The notes under the pieces were generated by a model. It ran no database searches and was not told the origin of the DNA. It saw nothing but the letters and a program-made list of their open reading frames with translations. Positions 41,344 through 51,079 of a stretch of 64,000 bases of DNA are shown in pieces (the stretch's first letter is position 1; every line of letters starts with the position of its first letter). A program made the position numbers and the translations under genes. This stretch comes from Staphylococcus debuckii (GTDB lineage Bacteria > Bacillota > Bacilli > Staphylococcales > Staphylococcaceae), in the NCBI RefSeq assembly GCF_003718735.1, contig NZ_CP033460.1, forward strand, positions 1,550,001 to 1,614,000. Reading direction: 5' to 3'.

Positions 41344-41358
41344 TAATAATTATAATCA
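41344..41358 (-). promoter_or_regulatory. PerR/Fur-like box upstream of fur
   Basis: TAATAATTATAATCA, a 7-1-7 near-palindrome that matches the Fur consensus TGATAAT-N-ATTATCA at 12 of 14 arm positions and the PerR consensus TTATAAT-N-ATTATAA at 11 of 14. Confidence 0.6.
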
Positions 41359-41429
41359 TTTTAATTTGTTTAATGACTCAATTATTAAACTACCAGTATT
41401 TTGTTAAAAAAGCAACTCATTCTCACTCT

Positions 41430-41972
41430 TTATTTAGAATGATTATAATTTGATAATAGATGTTGAAGTGCAATTAAAGTTTTAGAATCTGTAATTTCTA
41501 AGTTTGCTACTAAATCATTGATTTCATCAATACTTAACTCTACTTGTTCGACAAATTCATCAGGGTCTAAATGGACATTTCCTTTCTTCAAATTATCTGT
41601 AAAGTAAATGGAGATTTTCTCATTTGCGAAACCTGGAGAAGTATAAACATCTGCAATTAATTCTAAACTTTCAGCGATATAGCCTGTTTCTTCTTCTAAT
41701 TCGCGATGTGCAGCTTCTTCAGGGTCTTCCCCCTCTTCTAATTTTCCGGCCGGAATTTCTAATAATACTTTTTCAACGGGTTTACGATATTGCTTCACAA
41801 ACACGACTTTATTTTCAGGTGTGAGCGCACAAACTGCCACAGCGCCTGAGTGGTTGACGATTTCGCGTTTAGAAGTCTCTCCATTCGGCAACCGTACTTC
41901 ATCGACATCTACATCTATAATTTTTCCTGAATAGATATGTTTTTTGCTAAGTGTTTTTTCTGTTAAGTCCAT
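41430..41972 (-). CDS. nudF: ADP-ribose pyrophosphatase (Nudix hydrolase, NudF-like)
   Basis: Nudix enzyme that hydrolyses ADP-ribose and related sugar nucleotides. The Nudix box, G-x5-E-x7-REUxEExGU, is at about residues 75-97 (starts GKLEEGEDPEEAAHREL, continues EEETGY). The MDLTEKTLSKKHIYSGKIIDVDVDEV start is typical of staphylococcal NudF. The start at ATG 41972 is 11 bases from AAGGA; a GTG at 41981 is closer but too close. Length 180. It stands upstream of fur; divergent from the aldo/keto reductase gene. Confidence 0.88.
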   Translation of the reverse strand: MDLTEKTLSKKHIYSGKIIDVDVDEVRLPNGETSKREIVNHSGAVAVCALTPENKVVFVKQYRKPVEKVLLEIPAGKLEEGEDPEEAAHRELEEETGYIAESLELIADVYTSPGFANEKISIYFTDNLKKGNVHLDPDEFVEQVELSIDEINDLVANLEITDSKTLIALQHLLSNYNHSK

Positions 41973-42018
41973 TATAATCACGTTCCTTTTAACTATTTTG
42001 ATTTATTGCTAAACTAGG

Positions 42019-42031
42019 ATTGTTAGACAAT
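42019..42031. promoter_or_regulatory. Short palindrome between nudF and the aldo/keto reductase
   Basis: ATTGT-TAG-ACAAT, five-base arms in the 85-base divergent gap. It could be an operator for one of the flanking genes, but short palindromes are expected by chance in AT-rich DNA. Confidence 0.35.
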
Positions 42032-42057
42032 TAAAGTGTATCGAAAGGAGTAGAAAC

Positions 42058-42966
42058 ATGCAAAAGAATGTTTTGAAGAGCGGATTAGAGATATCTGAAT
42101 TAGGTTTAGGGTGTATGAGCCTAGGAACAGAAAAGAAGCATGCACAAGCTATCATCGAACGTGCAATTGAATTAGGAATTACTTATTTTGATACAGCTGA
42201 TATGTATGATAAAGGGATAAATGAAAAATTAGTCGGTGAAATTCTGAAACCTTATCAAAATACGCACGATATTGTTATTGGAACGAAAGTAGGAAATCAT
42301 CTTAAAGAAGATGGAACAACATTTTGGGATCCTTCTAAAAAACATATTAAAGAAAGCGTTAAACAATCATTGAAAAACTTAGGCGTTGATGAGTTGGATT
42401 TATACCAACTTCATGGCGGCACGATTGATGACCCGCTAGATGAAACAATCAGTGCATTTGATGAATTGAAGAAAGAAGGACTTATTCGTGCATATGGGAT
42501 ATCTTCTATTCGCCCTAATGTTATTAATTATTATTTAGAGCATAGTGATATCGATACATGGATGGCGCAATTTAATTTAATTGATAATCGACCTGAAGAT
42601 TTATTCCAAGCAGCACACAAAAAAGGCGTAAAACTCTTAGCCCGAGGCCCGGTTTTTAAAGGGTTATTAACATCTTCAAGCAATCAAGCCTTAGATGACA
42701 AATTCAGTGAAGGAATTTTTGATTATAGCTATCAAGAATTAGGCAGTACTATTGCTTCTTTAAAGGAAATTGAACATAACTTAACAGCGCTTACGTTTAA
42801 TTATTCCCGTGCTCAAGATGTGCTAGGATCTATTATTGCAGGAGCAAGCAGTGTAGAACAACTTGAAGAAAATGTAAAAAATCTTAATACAGAAGTAGAT
42901 TTTAATCGTATTCAAGCAGCACGTAAGCGTGTAAAAGACCTTCATTATACAAATCATTTAAATTAA
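42058..42966 (+). CDS. Aldo/keto reductase
   Basis: NADPH-dependent oxidoreductase of the aldo/keto reductase superfamily. The catalytic tetrad is seen: Asp and Tyr in TYFDTADMYDKGINE (about residue 45-52), Lys in IGTKVGNH (about 76), and His in YQLHGG (about 119). The TIM-barrel ends with the NADP-binding SIIAGASSVEQLEENV segment. 302 residues, with AAAGGAG 7 bases ahead. A terminator follows, shared with the convergent SDR gene. Substrate unknown. Confidence 0.88.
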   Translation: MQKNVLKSGLEISELGLGCMSLGTEKKHAQAIIERAIELGITYFDTADMYDKGINEKLVGEILKPYQNTHDIVIGTKVGNHLKEDGTTFWDPSKKHIKESVKQSLKNLGVDELDLYQLHGGTIDDPLDETISAFDELKKEGLIRAYGISSIRPNVINYYLEHSDIDTWMAQFNLIDNRPEDLFQAAHKKGVKLLARGPVFKGLLTSSSNQALDDKFSEGIFDYSYQELGSTIASLKEIEHNLTALTFNYSRAQDVLGSIIAGASSVEQLEENVKNLNTEVDFNRIQAARKRVKDLHYTNHLN

Positions 42967-42978
42967 TAGAAAGCTAGA

Positions 42979-43024
42979 TAGAGTGGCATGTTTTTGGAAA
43001 TTCTTCCAAACATGTCATTCTTTT
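42979..43024. terminator. Bidirectional terminator between AKR and SDR genes
   Basis: Arms around GGCATGTTT..GGAA and TTCC..AAACATGTC with a 3-base loop region, followed on the plus strand by TTCTTTTTT. The SDR stop codon lies just beyond. Confidence 0.75.
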
Positions 43025-43779
43025 TTATTATTAAATAATTTCGGAAAAGCATGTTCTAACTTTCTAGGTGCTAACTGATATAATTTAAGTAAGCTGTGCA
43101 ACCATTTGGGCGCATTTAACTCTGCCTTATGATGTAGCATATGGATTACAATTTGATTGGCTAATTCATCTGGGTCTAACATCAACTTGTCTACTTGAGC
43201 CGCATATTTCAATGTTGGATCTGCTTTTGCGTGGAAAGGCGTACGAATAGGCCCTGCATTGACTGTTAAAATATGGTAATTCGGATGCTCGAGACGGTAG
43301 GTATTCAATACTTGGTTGAAAGCAGCTTTACTTGCTGCGTAATGTCCGCTATGAGCTTGTGTAGAGAAGGCAGCTAAACTGCTGATGCCTATAATGTAAG
43401 GATGTTTTGAAAAGCTTGGTGCCAAATGATTCAATAAGATGTTGAAATGAACGACATTGATTCTGTATGTTTCAAGCATTTCTGCTTCGTTATGTGCACT
43501 GATTGATTTGAAATAACCTAAACCAGCGCTATGTATAAGACCATCAATTGTAGCATTCGCAAAATCTAAAGCTTTAATTTGTTCTGTCGAATTTAAATCA
43601 CAGGGTATAGCTTGAATTAAATGTGGGTTGTGTGGAAAATAAGTTTGCTTGAATTTAGCCATATTTCTGACGAGGAGTGTCACCTTTGCGCCCCTCTCCA
43701 ATAGTACTTTTGTTAAAGCATAGCCTAGTCCGCTTGTACCTCCTGTAATGATAAAATGCTTTCCAATTAAGTTCTCCAT
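43015..43779 (-). CDS. Short-chain dehydrogenase/reductase family oxidoreductase
   Basis: SDR enzyme with the N-terminal cofactor motif TGGTSGLGYALTK (about residue 12), the GLIHSAGLG loop, and the catalytic Ser-Tyr-Lys in GISSLAAF (about 135) and HYAASKAAF (about 149, YxxxK). 254 residues, the usual classical SDR length. AGGAGG is 11 bases before the ATG. Likely NADP dependent; substrate unknown. Divergent from proC. Confidence 0.9.
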   Translation of the reverse strand: MENLIGKHFIITGGTSGLGYALTKVLLERGAKVTLLVRNMAKFKQTYFPHNPHLIQAIPCDLNSTEQIKALDFANATIDGLIHSAGLGYFKSISAHNEAEMLETYRINVVHFNILLNHLAPSFSKHPYIIGISSLAAFSTQAHSGHYAASKAAFNQVLNTYRLEHPNYHILTVNAGPIRTPFHAKADPTLKYAAQVDKLMLDPDELANQIVIHMLHHKAELNAPKWLHSLLKLYQLAPRKLEHAFPKLFNNKKE

Positions 43780-43926
43780 AGCGTGAGTAACCTCCTGTTT
43801 ATATCTTCAAAGATGTTTGATTAACACCATAACAGGTAAATAATAACATTGTTGTGTAAAATATGTGCATTAATTGTGCTATCATATAAAATATCTTATC
43901 ACTAATACAGGGAGTGCTATTCAATA

Positions 43927-44736
43927 ATGAAAATTGTATTTTATGGTTCAGGCAATATGGCACATGCTATCTTTGCAGGTATCATTGATTCTAATGTAAT
44001 TGATCCTAATGATATTTATATTACTAATCGTTCGAATGAAGCGGTACTTAAAGGGTACGCTGATGAATTGGGTGTGAATTACAGTTATGATGATGCTGCG
44101 TTACTAGCAGATGCAGACTTTGTTTTTCTAGGTACAAAGCCTTATGATTTCGAATCTTTGGCTGATCGTATTCGTCCTTACATTACTGATCAAAATAAAT
44201 TTATTTCTATAATGGCTGGCATTTCAATTCAATATATTAGAAAAGAACTGGAACATGATAATCCGATTGCCAGAATCATGCCGAATACCAATGCTCAAGT
44301 AGGTCACTCAGTCACTGGTTTAAGTTTCTCGAAAAATTATCCTGAGGAAGCGCGTCAGAAAGTCGTTGATATTGTGAATGCGTTTGGTTCAGAACTTGAA
44401 GTTCAAGAAGACGCTTTACATCAAGTTACAGCGATAACTGGAAGCGGTCCTGCTTTCTTGTATCATGTGTTTGAGAAGTATGTAGAAGCGGGCGTGAGAC
44501 TAGGATTAGATAAAGAAGAAGTTGAAGAATCTATCCGTAATTTAATTATTGGTACAGGAAAAATGATTGAACGTTCTGATTTGAGTATGGAACAATTAAG
44601 ACAAAACGTGACTTCTAAAGGCGGCACGACTCAAGCCGGCCTTGACGCTTTATCTCAACATGATTTAGAAGGTATCTTCGAGGATTGTTTTAAAGCTGCT
44701 GTCAAACGTAGTAAAGAACTTTCAAATGAAGAATAA
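43927..44736 (+). CDS. proC: Pyrroline-5-carboxylate reductase
   Basis: Makes proline from pyrroline-5-carboxylate with NAD(P)H. The N-terminal cofactor motif is YGSGNMAHAIFAG (about residue 6), and ITGSGPAFLYH (about 171) is the family signature, with SKGGTTQAGL (about 230) near the C terminus. Length 269 is normal. GGGAG precedes the ATG (about 10 bases). It is followed by a strong terminator shared with convergent rnz. Confidence 0.95.
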   Translation: MKIVFYGSGNMAHAIFAGIIDSNVIDPNDIYITNRSNEAVLKGYADELGVNYSYDDAALLADADFVFLGTKPYDFESLADRIRPYITDQNKFISIMAGISIQYIRKELEHDNPIARIMPNTNAQVGHSVTGLSFSKNYPEEARQKVVDIVNAFGSELEVQEDALHQVTAITGSGPAFLYHVFEKYVEAGVRLGLDKEEVEESIRNLIIGTGKMIERSDLSMEQLRQNVTSKGGTTQAGLDALSQHDLEGIFEDCFKAAVKRSKELSNEE

Positions 44737-44745
44737 TATATATAT

Positions 44746-44799
44746 AGAACCGCTAAAAAGAGATGAATTTACTCATTCTCTGCTTCAGCGGTTCTTTTT
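44746..44799. terminator. Bidirectional terminator between proC and rnz
   Basis: Outer arms AGAACCGCT and AGCGGTTCT with an inner helix formed by AGAGATGA and TCATTCTCT, then TTTTTAG. It ends both convergent genes; the rnz stop lies inside it. Confidence 0.88.
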
Positions 44800-45718
44800 A
44801 GATTGCAAAAGTATCAAAATCTCTGACAAATTTAAATTTTAAATCTGGATATTGATTTTGTAACTCAGCATAGAGTTTATCTATATCATTAAGATTGTAA
44901 CGATTGCTGATATGATTTAAAAGTGCTTGCTTCGCTTCTGATTTTTCTAGCAAAGACAAAACATCAGCAATATGACTGTGGTTGTGGTTATCTGCTAAAG
45001 TTCTGTCGCCGTCTATATATGTAGATTCATGGACAAGAACATCGACCCCGTGTGCAATTTTAAGTTCGTTTTCACACGGCATAGTATCACCGAAAATTGC
45101 TATTTTGGGACCGACTTTTGCGTCCCCTTTAAAATCAGAGGATTGATAGATTTTACCATCGAAAATAAAGGTCTCAGAATCTTTTACTTCTTGATATTTT
45201 GGTCCTGGTTCCATTCCAATTTCACGCAAGGCAGCAACATTTATTTTTCCCGGTGTAGTCGGTGCTTCAACACGATAACCGAATGAAGGTACGCCGTGAT
45301 TCAGATGATACGCAGTAACTGTAATGCCTTCATGCTGGTAATGCAGCTGCTCATCCATTTCAATAAAGGTAATTGGATAATTCAAACGTGAAAGAGATGC
45401 CTGCAGTGTGATTTCAATGTAATCTTTGATACCTCTAGGACCTACAATTGTTAAAGGTTTATTTTCACCGCCTTGGAAAGAACGGCTGGTCAATATGCCT
45501 GGTAATCCATAAATATGGTCGCCATGCATATGTGTTATAAATATATGATTAATTTTTCCGAGTTTAATGGAATGATGCAGAATTTGGTGCTGTGTTCCTT
45601 CCCCTGCATCAAAGAGCCAGATAGAATTTGAATAAGGTTCCAAGTTGAGCGCTATAGCTTGTGTATTGCGTTCTTTGGTCGGCAAAGCGGCGCCTGTACC
45701 GAAAAATGTAATTTCCAT
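44798..45718 (-). CDS. rnz: Ribonuclease Z
   Basis: Endonuclease that cleaves the 3' trailer of tRNA precursors lacking an encoded CCA. The metallo-beta-lactamase fold has the zinc motif [15 protein letters not shown] (about residue 60-74), with further ligands in HLNHG, FGDT and HSHIAD (about 270). N terminus [17 protein letters not shown] is typical of rnz. Length 306 is that of S. aureus. Beside zwf, the usual staphylococcal neighbourhood. Confidence 0.97.
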   Translation of the reverse strand: MEITFFGTGAALPTKERNTQAIALNLEPYSNSIWLFDAGEGTQHQILHHSIKLGKINHIFITHMHGDHIYGLPGILTSRSFQGGENKPLTIVGPRGIKDYIEITLQASLSRLNYPITFIEMDEQLHYQHEGITVTAYHLNHGVPSFGYRVEAPTTPGKINVAALREIGMEPGPKYQEVKDSETFIFDGKIYQSSDFKGDAKVGPKIAIFGDTMPCENELKIAHGVDVLVHESTYIDGDRTLADNHNHSHIADVLSLLEKSEAKQALLNHISNRYNLNDIDKLYAELQNQYPDLKFKFVRDFDTFAI

Positions 45719-45789
45719 AACAACGCTCCTCTCTATTCGTTAGTGTACCATAATAATAGAACTCCGTTCACGTACAAATTTAAGCAAAA

Positions 45790-45825
45790 ATGTGTTATAA
45801 CATTTCTGCATAGTCTATAATAATA
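45790..45825 (+). promoter_or_regulatory. Candidate zwf promoter
   Basis: A consensus -10 TATAAT at 45816-45821, with a weak -35 (TGTTAT) 17 bases earlier. The -35 region lies in an AATGTGTTATAACATT imperfect palindrome that could be an operator. About 37 bases separate the -10 from the zwf start. Confidence 0.45.
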
Positions 45826-45857
45826 GCATAACTTATTAAGAATTGAGGTTTTGAATC

Positions 45858-47342
45858 TTGAGTAATAAAAGAAAGCATATACCATGTTTGATTACAATAT
45901 TTGGAGCAACCGGCGACTTAAGCCATCGCAAACTTTTTCCATCGCTCTTTCACCTATACCAACAAGATAATTTAGATCAACATGTTGCAATCATTGGTAT
46001 TGGCCGACGAGATTATTCTAACGATGAATTTCGCAAACAAGTTAAAGCATCCATACAAGCTCACGTAAAAGATACAAAACATCTTGATCAATTTATGGAA
46101 CATGTATTCTACTTTAAACATGATGTTAGTGATGAACAAAGTTATGACGAATTATTGCAATTCAGTAATCAATTAGATTCTGAATTCGGTTTAGAAGGCA
46201 ACCGTCTTTTCTACTTAGCAATGGCTCCTAATTTCTTCGGTGTGGTTACTGATTATTTAAAATCCTCAGGATTAACTAAAACACGTGGATTTAAACGATT
46301 AGTTATTGAAAAACCTTTCGGTAGCGATTTAGCTTCAGCAGAAAAGTTAAATAAACAAATCCGTAAATCATTTAAAGAAGAAGAAATTTATCGTATCGAC
46401 CATTACTTAGGTAAAGATATGGTACAAAATATAGAAGTATTAAGATTTGCAAATGCTATGTTCGAGCCATTATGGAACAATAAATATATTTCTAATATCC
46501 AAGTTACTTCCTCCGAAGTTTTAGGTGTTGAAGATCGCGGCGGTTATTATGAAACAAGTGGTGCCTTGAAAGACATGGTTCAAAACCACATGCTGCAAAT
46601 GGTAGCTTTATTAGCAATGGAGCCCCCTATTAGCTTGAACAGCGCTGACATTCGTGCTGAAAAAGTCAAAGTACTTAAATCATTACATCCTCTAGGTGCT
46701 GAAGATGTACGAACTAACTTTGTTAGAGGACAGTATGGTGAAGGAGAAATCAATGGTCAGACTGTGGTGGGTTATAGAGAAGAAGATCGTGTAGCGGATG
46801 ATTCTGATACCCCTACTTTCGTATCAGGTAAAGTCATGATTGATAACTTCAGATGGGCAGGCGTTCCATTTTATATTCGAACTGGTAAAAGAATGAAACG
46901 TAAATCTATTCAAGTAGTAGTTGAATTTAAAGAAGTTCCAATGAACTTATATTATGAAAAAGACAAACATTTAGATTCAAACTTGCTTGTCATTAATATT
47001 CAACCTAATGAAGGTGTCTCTTTGCATTTAAATGCTAAGAAAAATGTACAAGGTATTGAAACAGAGCCTGTTCAACTTTCTTACTCTATGAGTGCTCAAG
47101 ATAAAATGAATACAGTAGACGCATATGAAAACTTATTGTTCGATTGCCTAAAAGGCGATGCAACAAACTTTACACATTGGGAAGAATTAAAATCAACATG
47201 GAAATTTGTGGATGCAATTCAAGAAGAATGGGATCAAGTGATTCCAGAATTCCCTAACTATAAATCAGGAACTAATGGACCATTGGACAGTGAGTTATTA
47301 TTAAGTCGTGACGGTTTCCATTGGTGGGACGATATTCATTAA
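45858..47342 (+). CDS. zwf: Glucose-6-phosphate 1-dehydrogenase
   Basis: First enzyme of the oxidative pentose phosphate pathway, giving NADPH and 6-phosphogluconolactone. The NADP motif is IFGATGDLSHRKL (about residue 14) and the active-site motif RIDHYLGKDMVQN (about 178, His catalytic). The protein is 494 residues and closely matches the S. aureus enzyme. The start codon is TTG 45858, with GAGG 9 bases upstream. It is followed by a terminator. Together with gnd at 48.4 kb it delivers NADPH; gnd is separate and convergent. Confidence 0.97.
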   Translation: MSNKRKHIPCLITIFGATGDLSHRKLFPSLFHLYQQDNLDQHVAIIGIGRRDYSNDEFRKQVKASIQAHVKDTKHLDQFMEHVFYFKHDVSDEQSYDELLQFSNQLDSEFGLEGNRLFYLAMAPNFFGVVTDYLKSSGLTKTRGFKRLVIEKPFGSDLASAEKLNKQIRKSFKEEEIYRIDHYLGKDMVQNIEVLRFANAMFEPLWNNKYISNIQVTSSEVLGVEDRGGYYETSGALKDMVQNHMLQMVALLAMEPPISLNSADIRAEKVKVLKSLHPLGAEDVRTNFVRGQYGEGEINGQTVVGYREEDRVADDSDTPTFVSGKVMIDNFRWAGVPFYIRTGKRMKRKSIQVVVEFKEVPMNLYYEKDKHLDSNLLVINIQPNEGVSLHLNAKKNVQGIETEPVQLSYSMSAQDKMNTVDAYENLLFDCLKGDATNFTHWEELKSTWKFVDAIQEEWDQVIPEFPNYKSGTNGPLDSELLLSRDGFHWWDDIH

Positions 47343-47369
47343 TTAACAATTAAAGAGTTAATACTAAAT

Positions 47370-47416
47370 ATAGACAAGTTTGTGCTTATTTTTTGCGCAG
47401 CCTTGTCTATTCTTTA
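47370..47416 (+). terminator. Terminator after zwf
   Basis: Arms ATAGACAAG and CTTGTCTAT with a large interior loop (inner GTGC/GCGC pairing), followed by TCTTTAACCC and a T run. It lies 28 bases past the zwf stop. Confidence 0.7.
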
Positions 47417-47499
47417 ACCCTTTTTTAAAGGAAAATTATTAGGAAATGCGGTATAATAAAAAGCAAAAGTAATTTACGGTAATTTTAGGAGTGAAAAGT

Positions 47500-48363
47500 T
47501 TGGACGTTATCAAGCAAATTCAGCAGGCAATTGTTTATATCGAAGATCGCGTCATTGAGCCTTTCCATTTGCAAGAATTGAGTGATTACGTCGGTCTTTC
47601 TCCCATGCATCTTGATCAGTCTTTTAAAATGATTGTGGGTCAGTCTCCAAGTGAATATGCAGAAGCTAGAAAACTAACTAAGGCAGCAGAAGATGTTATT
47701 CAAGGTTCATATCGTTTAGTCGATATTGCTAAAAAATATCATTATGAAGATACAAATGCTTTTGCGAACGCTTTCAGCGACTATCATGGAGTATCGCCGA
47801 TTCAAGCAAAGGTAAAAGAAGATGAATTACGCATGCAAAAACGTCTATATATAAAAATAACTACAACAGATGCTCCGCCATATACATATCGGTTAGAAAC
47901 ATCTGATTCCTATACATTAGTAGGCTATGCCCGCTTTGTCGATACAGAAGATTTAAGTAATCCATTTGTAGTAGCAGATTTTATTGAAGACTTGCTGGAT
48001 AGCGGCAAAATTAAAGAACTCCAAAGATATAATGATATGAGTCCGCATGAATTATTTGTTGTGAAGTGTCCGTTAGATAATGGTGCTGAAATTTTTGCTG
48101 GTGTACCAAGTGAACGTTATCCGGCTCATTTAGAGAGTCGCTACTTACCTTCGAGACAATATGCTAAATTTAATTTGCAAGGAGAGATTGATTTCGCAGT
48201 AAATGAAGCATGGCACTATATAGAGACGAGATTACAATTGACTTTACCTTATGAGCTTAATAGCCTGTATGTTGAAATTTACCCTTTCGATATATCATTT
48301 GAAGATCCTTTTACTAAAATTCAGTTGTGGCTGCCGATCGATCCAGATATTACGAAAGATTAA
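47500..48363 (+). CDS. AraC-family transcriptional regulator with GyrI-like effector domain
   Basis: Transcription factor of about 287 residues. The N-terminal two helix-turn-helices (about residues 15-105; LSDYVGLSPMHLDQSFKMIVG and IAKKYHYEDTNAFANAFSDYHG) form the AraC DNA-binding domain; the C-terminal half (about 115-285) resembles AraC_E_bind/GyrI-like small-molecule binding domains. Unlike most AraC proteins the DNA-binding part comes first. TTG 47500 is chosen because AGGAG is 8 bases ahead; GTG 47491 abuts it. It lies between zwf and gnd, a conserved staphylococcal location, but the effector and targets are unknown. Confidence 0.85.
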   Translation: MDVIKQIQQAIVYIEDRVIEPFHLQELSDYVGLSPMHLDQSFKMIVGQSPSEYAEARKLTKAAEDVIQGSYRLVDIAKKYHYEDTNAFANAFSDYHGVSPIQAKVKEDELRMQKRLYIKITTTDAPPYTYRLETSDSYTLVGYARFVDTEDLSNPFVVADFIEDLLDSGKIKELQRYNDMSPHELFVVKCPLDNGAEIFAGVPSERYPAHLESRYLPSRQYAKFNLQGEIDFAVNEAWHYIETRLQLTLPYELNSLYVEIYPFDISFEDPFTKIQLWLPIDPDITKD

Positions 48364-48367
48364 ATAG

Positions 48368-48403
48368 AAAAAGCACGGTTGAAAATTTTCAACCGTGCTT
48401 TTT
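48368..48403. terminator. Bidirectional terminator between the AraC-type gene and gnd
   Basis: Perfect 18-base palindromic arms (AAAAAGCACGGTTGAAAA and its complement) with T runs on both strands. It ends the two convergent genes. Confidence 0.94.
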
Positions 48404-48417
48404 GCCTTATTTATTAA

Positions 48418-49827
48418 TTATTTTTCCTCAGCCCAATGTGTATGGAAAGTACCTTCTTGGTCTTTACGTTGGTAAGTGTGAGCACCGAAGTAATCACGTT
48501 GTGCTTGGATTAAGTTTGCAGGTAAGTTTTCTGAGCGATAGCTGTCATAGTAATTGATACTTGCAGCAAATCCTGGAGTTGGAACACCATTTACAACACT
48601 TTCAGCTACAACATCGCGAAGTGCTGATTGATAGTTTGTAACGACCTCTTTAAAGTAAGGGTCAAGTAATAAATTGTGTAAATCAGCGTTATTATCATAC
48701 GCATCTTTGATTTTTTGCAAGAACTGTGCACGAATAATGCAACCTTCTCTCCAAATCATCGCTAAGTCTCCAAGTTGCAAGTTCCAATCGTGTTCTTCGC
48801 TTGCTTTACGCATTTGAGCAAATCCTTGTGCATATGAACAGATTTTACTCATATATAATGCTTTGCGGATTTTTTCTAAGAAGGCTTCTTTATCCCCATT
48901 AAATTGAGGTGAAGGTCCTTCTAATTGTTGAGAAGCTTTCACACGTTCTTCTTTCATTGAAGAAATGAAGCGTGCAAATACTGATTCAGTGATTATTGTT
49001 AATGGAATTCCTAATTCTAAAGCATTGATTGAAGTCCATTTACCTGTTCCTTTTTGACCAGCTTTATCCATTACTTTTTCAACTAATGGTGTGCCGTCTT
49101 CATCTAATTTATTGAAGATTTCTCCAGTGATTTCAATAAGATAGCTGTCAAGTTCACCTTGGTTCCATTCTTTGAATGTTTTAGCGATTTCAGTATGAGA
49201 CATGTGTAAAGCGTCTTTCATTAATGCATAACTTTCAGCAATTAATTGCATGTCAGCATATTCAATACCGTTATGCACCATTTTTACATAATGACCAGCT
49301 CCATCTGGGCCAATATAAGTGACACAAGGTGCACCGTCTTCTGCTTTAGCAGAAATTGCTTCTAAAATATCAGATACTTTGTCATAGGCTTCTTTTTGTC
49401 CGCCAGGCATAATTGAAGGGCCTGTTAAAGCACCTACTTCTCCGCCAGAAACACCTGTACCGATAAAATTGATTCCACTTTCAGCTAATGCTTTATTTCG
49501 ACGAATTGTATCTTGATAGTTAGTATTTCCACCATCAATTAAGATATCTCCATCATCTAATAATGGTAATAAACCTTCGATAGTAGCGTCAGTAGCAGGA
49601 CCTGCTTTAACCATTAATAAAATTTTGCGTGGACGTTCTAATGAGTTGACGAATTCTTCTAAAGAATATGTGGGGTGAATATTTTTACCTTTAGATTCTT
49701 CAACCATTTGTTCTGTTTTTTCTTTTGAACGATTGTAAACTGATACTGAATAACCACGTGATTCAATATTCCAAGCTAAGTTTTTACCCATTACGGCTAA
49801 GCCGACTACACCTATTTGTTGCGTCAT
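48418..49827 (-). CDS. gnd: 6-phosphogluconate dehydrogenase, decarboxylating
   Basis: Third enzyme of the oxidative pentose phosphate pathway, producing ribulose-5-phosphate, CO2 and NADPH. The Rossmann motif is [12 protein letters not shown] (about residue 8), followed by [14 protein letters not shown] (about 98), [11 protein letters not shown] (about 128) and [15 protein letters not shown] (about 182). Length 469 is standard for the long type. It has its own promoter region and ends at the shared terminator. Pairs functionally with zwf. Confidence 0.97.
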   Translation of the reverse strand: MTQQIGVVGLAVMGKNLAWNIESRGYSVSVYNRSKEKTEQMVEESKGKNIHPTYSLEEFVNSLERPRKILLMVKAGPATDATIEGLLPLLDDGDILIDGGNTNYQDTIRRNKALAESGINFIGTGVSGGEVGALTGPSIMPGGQKEAYDKVSDILEAISAKAEDGAPCVTYIGPDGAGHYVKMVHNGIEYADMQLIAESYALMKDALHMSHTEIAKTFKEWNQGELDSYLIEITGEIFNKLDEDGTPLVEKVMDKAGQKGTGKWTSINALELGIPLTIITESVFARFISSMKEERVKASQQLEGPSPQFNGDKEAFLEKIRKALYMSKICSYAQGFAQMRKASEEHDWNLQLGDLAMIWREGCIIRAQFLQKIKDAYDNNADLHNLLLDPYFKEVVTNYQSALRDVVAESVVNGVPTPGFAASINYYDSYRSENLPANLIQAQRDYFGAHTYQRKDQEGTFHTHWAEEK

Positions 49828-49902
49828 ATTACTTACCTCTCTTATTAAAAATTTTCTACCTCATTGTAACACAATTCAGAGCCTTCCTCACTCATTCAAA
49901 CT

Positions 49903-51036
49903 TTACTTTGCATGACTGACGATTTTAACAATATTAATAAGTTGTTGTGCTAATAAATTTAATGATTTGATTTCCATTCTTTCTTCGGCAGTATGAATAT
50001 TCTCATAGCCGATTCCAAGTATAACAGTTGGAATACCTAAAGCATTGATAATATTTCCGTCTGATCCTCCACCAGAAATTACTGTATTACCGTTCAATTG
50101 AAGTTCTTTGGCACTATCTATAGCAATTTGTGTAACTTCTGCCTCTTCAGATACTTTAAATCCTTGATAACTTTCTTCGACTTCAACGTCTGCTGTACAT
50201 CCGTATTTTTCTGCTGTTTCTTCAAAAACTTCTTTCATATGTTGAATTTGTTTTTTGATTTTTTGAGGAGAATGAGAACGTGCCTCAGCATGCAGTGTCA
50301 CTTCATCTGCAACAATATTCGTTACAGAACCGCCATGAAAGCTGCCGATATTAGCAGTCGTCTCTTCATCGATTTGTCCTAATTTCATTTTGCTGACTGC
50401 TTTAGCAGCAATATTAATTGCACTGACTCCTTTGTTCGGTGTACTTGCATGTGCCTTCTTACCATGAATGACTGCTGCAATTTTCATTTGAGTAGGAGCT
50501 CCTAAGACTGTTGTCCCTACTGGCGCGCTTGCATCCACTGCATAACCGAATTGAGCATCTAATAGATCAGGATTTAAAGCTTTAGCGCCTAATAAGCCTG
50601 ATTCTTCACCTACTGTAATTACAAATTGAATTTGACCGTGTTGGATATCTTGTTCTTTCAGAGTTCTAATTAACTCGAAGATTGCAGCCAATCCAGCCTT
50701 ATCGTCTGCACCTAGTACAGTCGTACCATCTGAATAGATATAGCCGTCATCCTTAACGATAGGTTTAACGTTAATACCAGGAATCACAGTATCCATATGG
50801 CTAGTGAAATAAATTTTATCAATTTGATTAGAGGCTTCTTTATGTGCTGGAAGTGTACATACCAAGTTGTTAGCACCTAATTCTGGTTGTTCACTGGCGT
50901 GATCTTCTTTAACGTCCAGACCTAAATTTTGAAATTTTTCTTTTAAAATTGGTTGAATAAGTTCTTCATGACCCGTCTCTGAATCAATTTGTACGAGTTC
51001 TAAAAATGTATCGAGTAATCGCTGTTGATTAATCAT
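49903..51036 (-). CDS. M20-family peptidase (PepT-like)
   Basis: Dinuclear-zinc aminopeptidase of the M20 family, similar to peptidase T-like proteins. Metal ligands appear in FTSHMDTVIPG (about residue 77), GADDKAGLAAI (about 108) and VTVGEESGLLGAKAL (about 143), with a dimerisation domain in the middle and the late His in ENIHTAEERM. Length 377. A CodY-like box lies 44-58 bases upstream. It probably releases amino acids from small peptides; substrate specificity is not known. Confidence 0.9.
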   Translation of the reverse strand: MINQQRLLDTFLELVQIDSETGHEELIQPILKEKFQNLGLDVKEDHASEQPELGANNLVCTLPAHKEASNQIDKIYFTSHMDTVIPGINVKPIVKDDGYIYSDGTTVLGADDKAGLAAIFELIRTLKEQDIQHGQIQFVITVGEESGLLGAKALNPDLLDAQFGYAVDASAPVGTTVLGAPTQMKIAAVIHGKKAHASTPNKGVSAINIAAKAVSKMKLGQIDEETTANIGSFHGGSVTNIVADEVTLHAEARSHSPQKIKKQIQHMKEVFEETAEKYGCTADVEVEESYQGFKVSEEAEVTQIAIDSAKELQLNGNTVISGGGSDGNIINALGIPTVILGIGYENIHTAEERMEIKSLNLLAQQLINIVKIVSHAK

Positions 51037-51079
51037 GTCAATTCCCCTTTCTCTTATAATATTAGTGTATATGAATATT

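Noticed and set aside
41341..41429. A second Fur box at the nudF end (GAATGATTATAATTTGATAAT)
   Set aside because: That sequence is the C-terminal coding end of nudF, with no dyad beyond chance.
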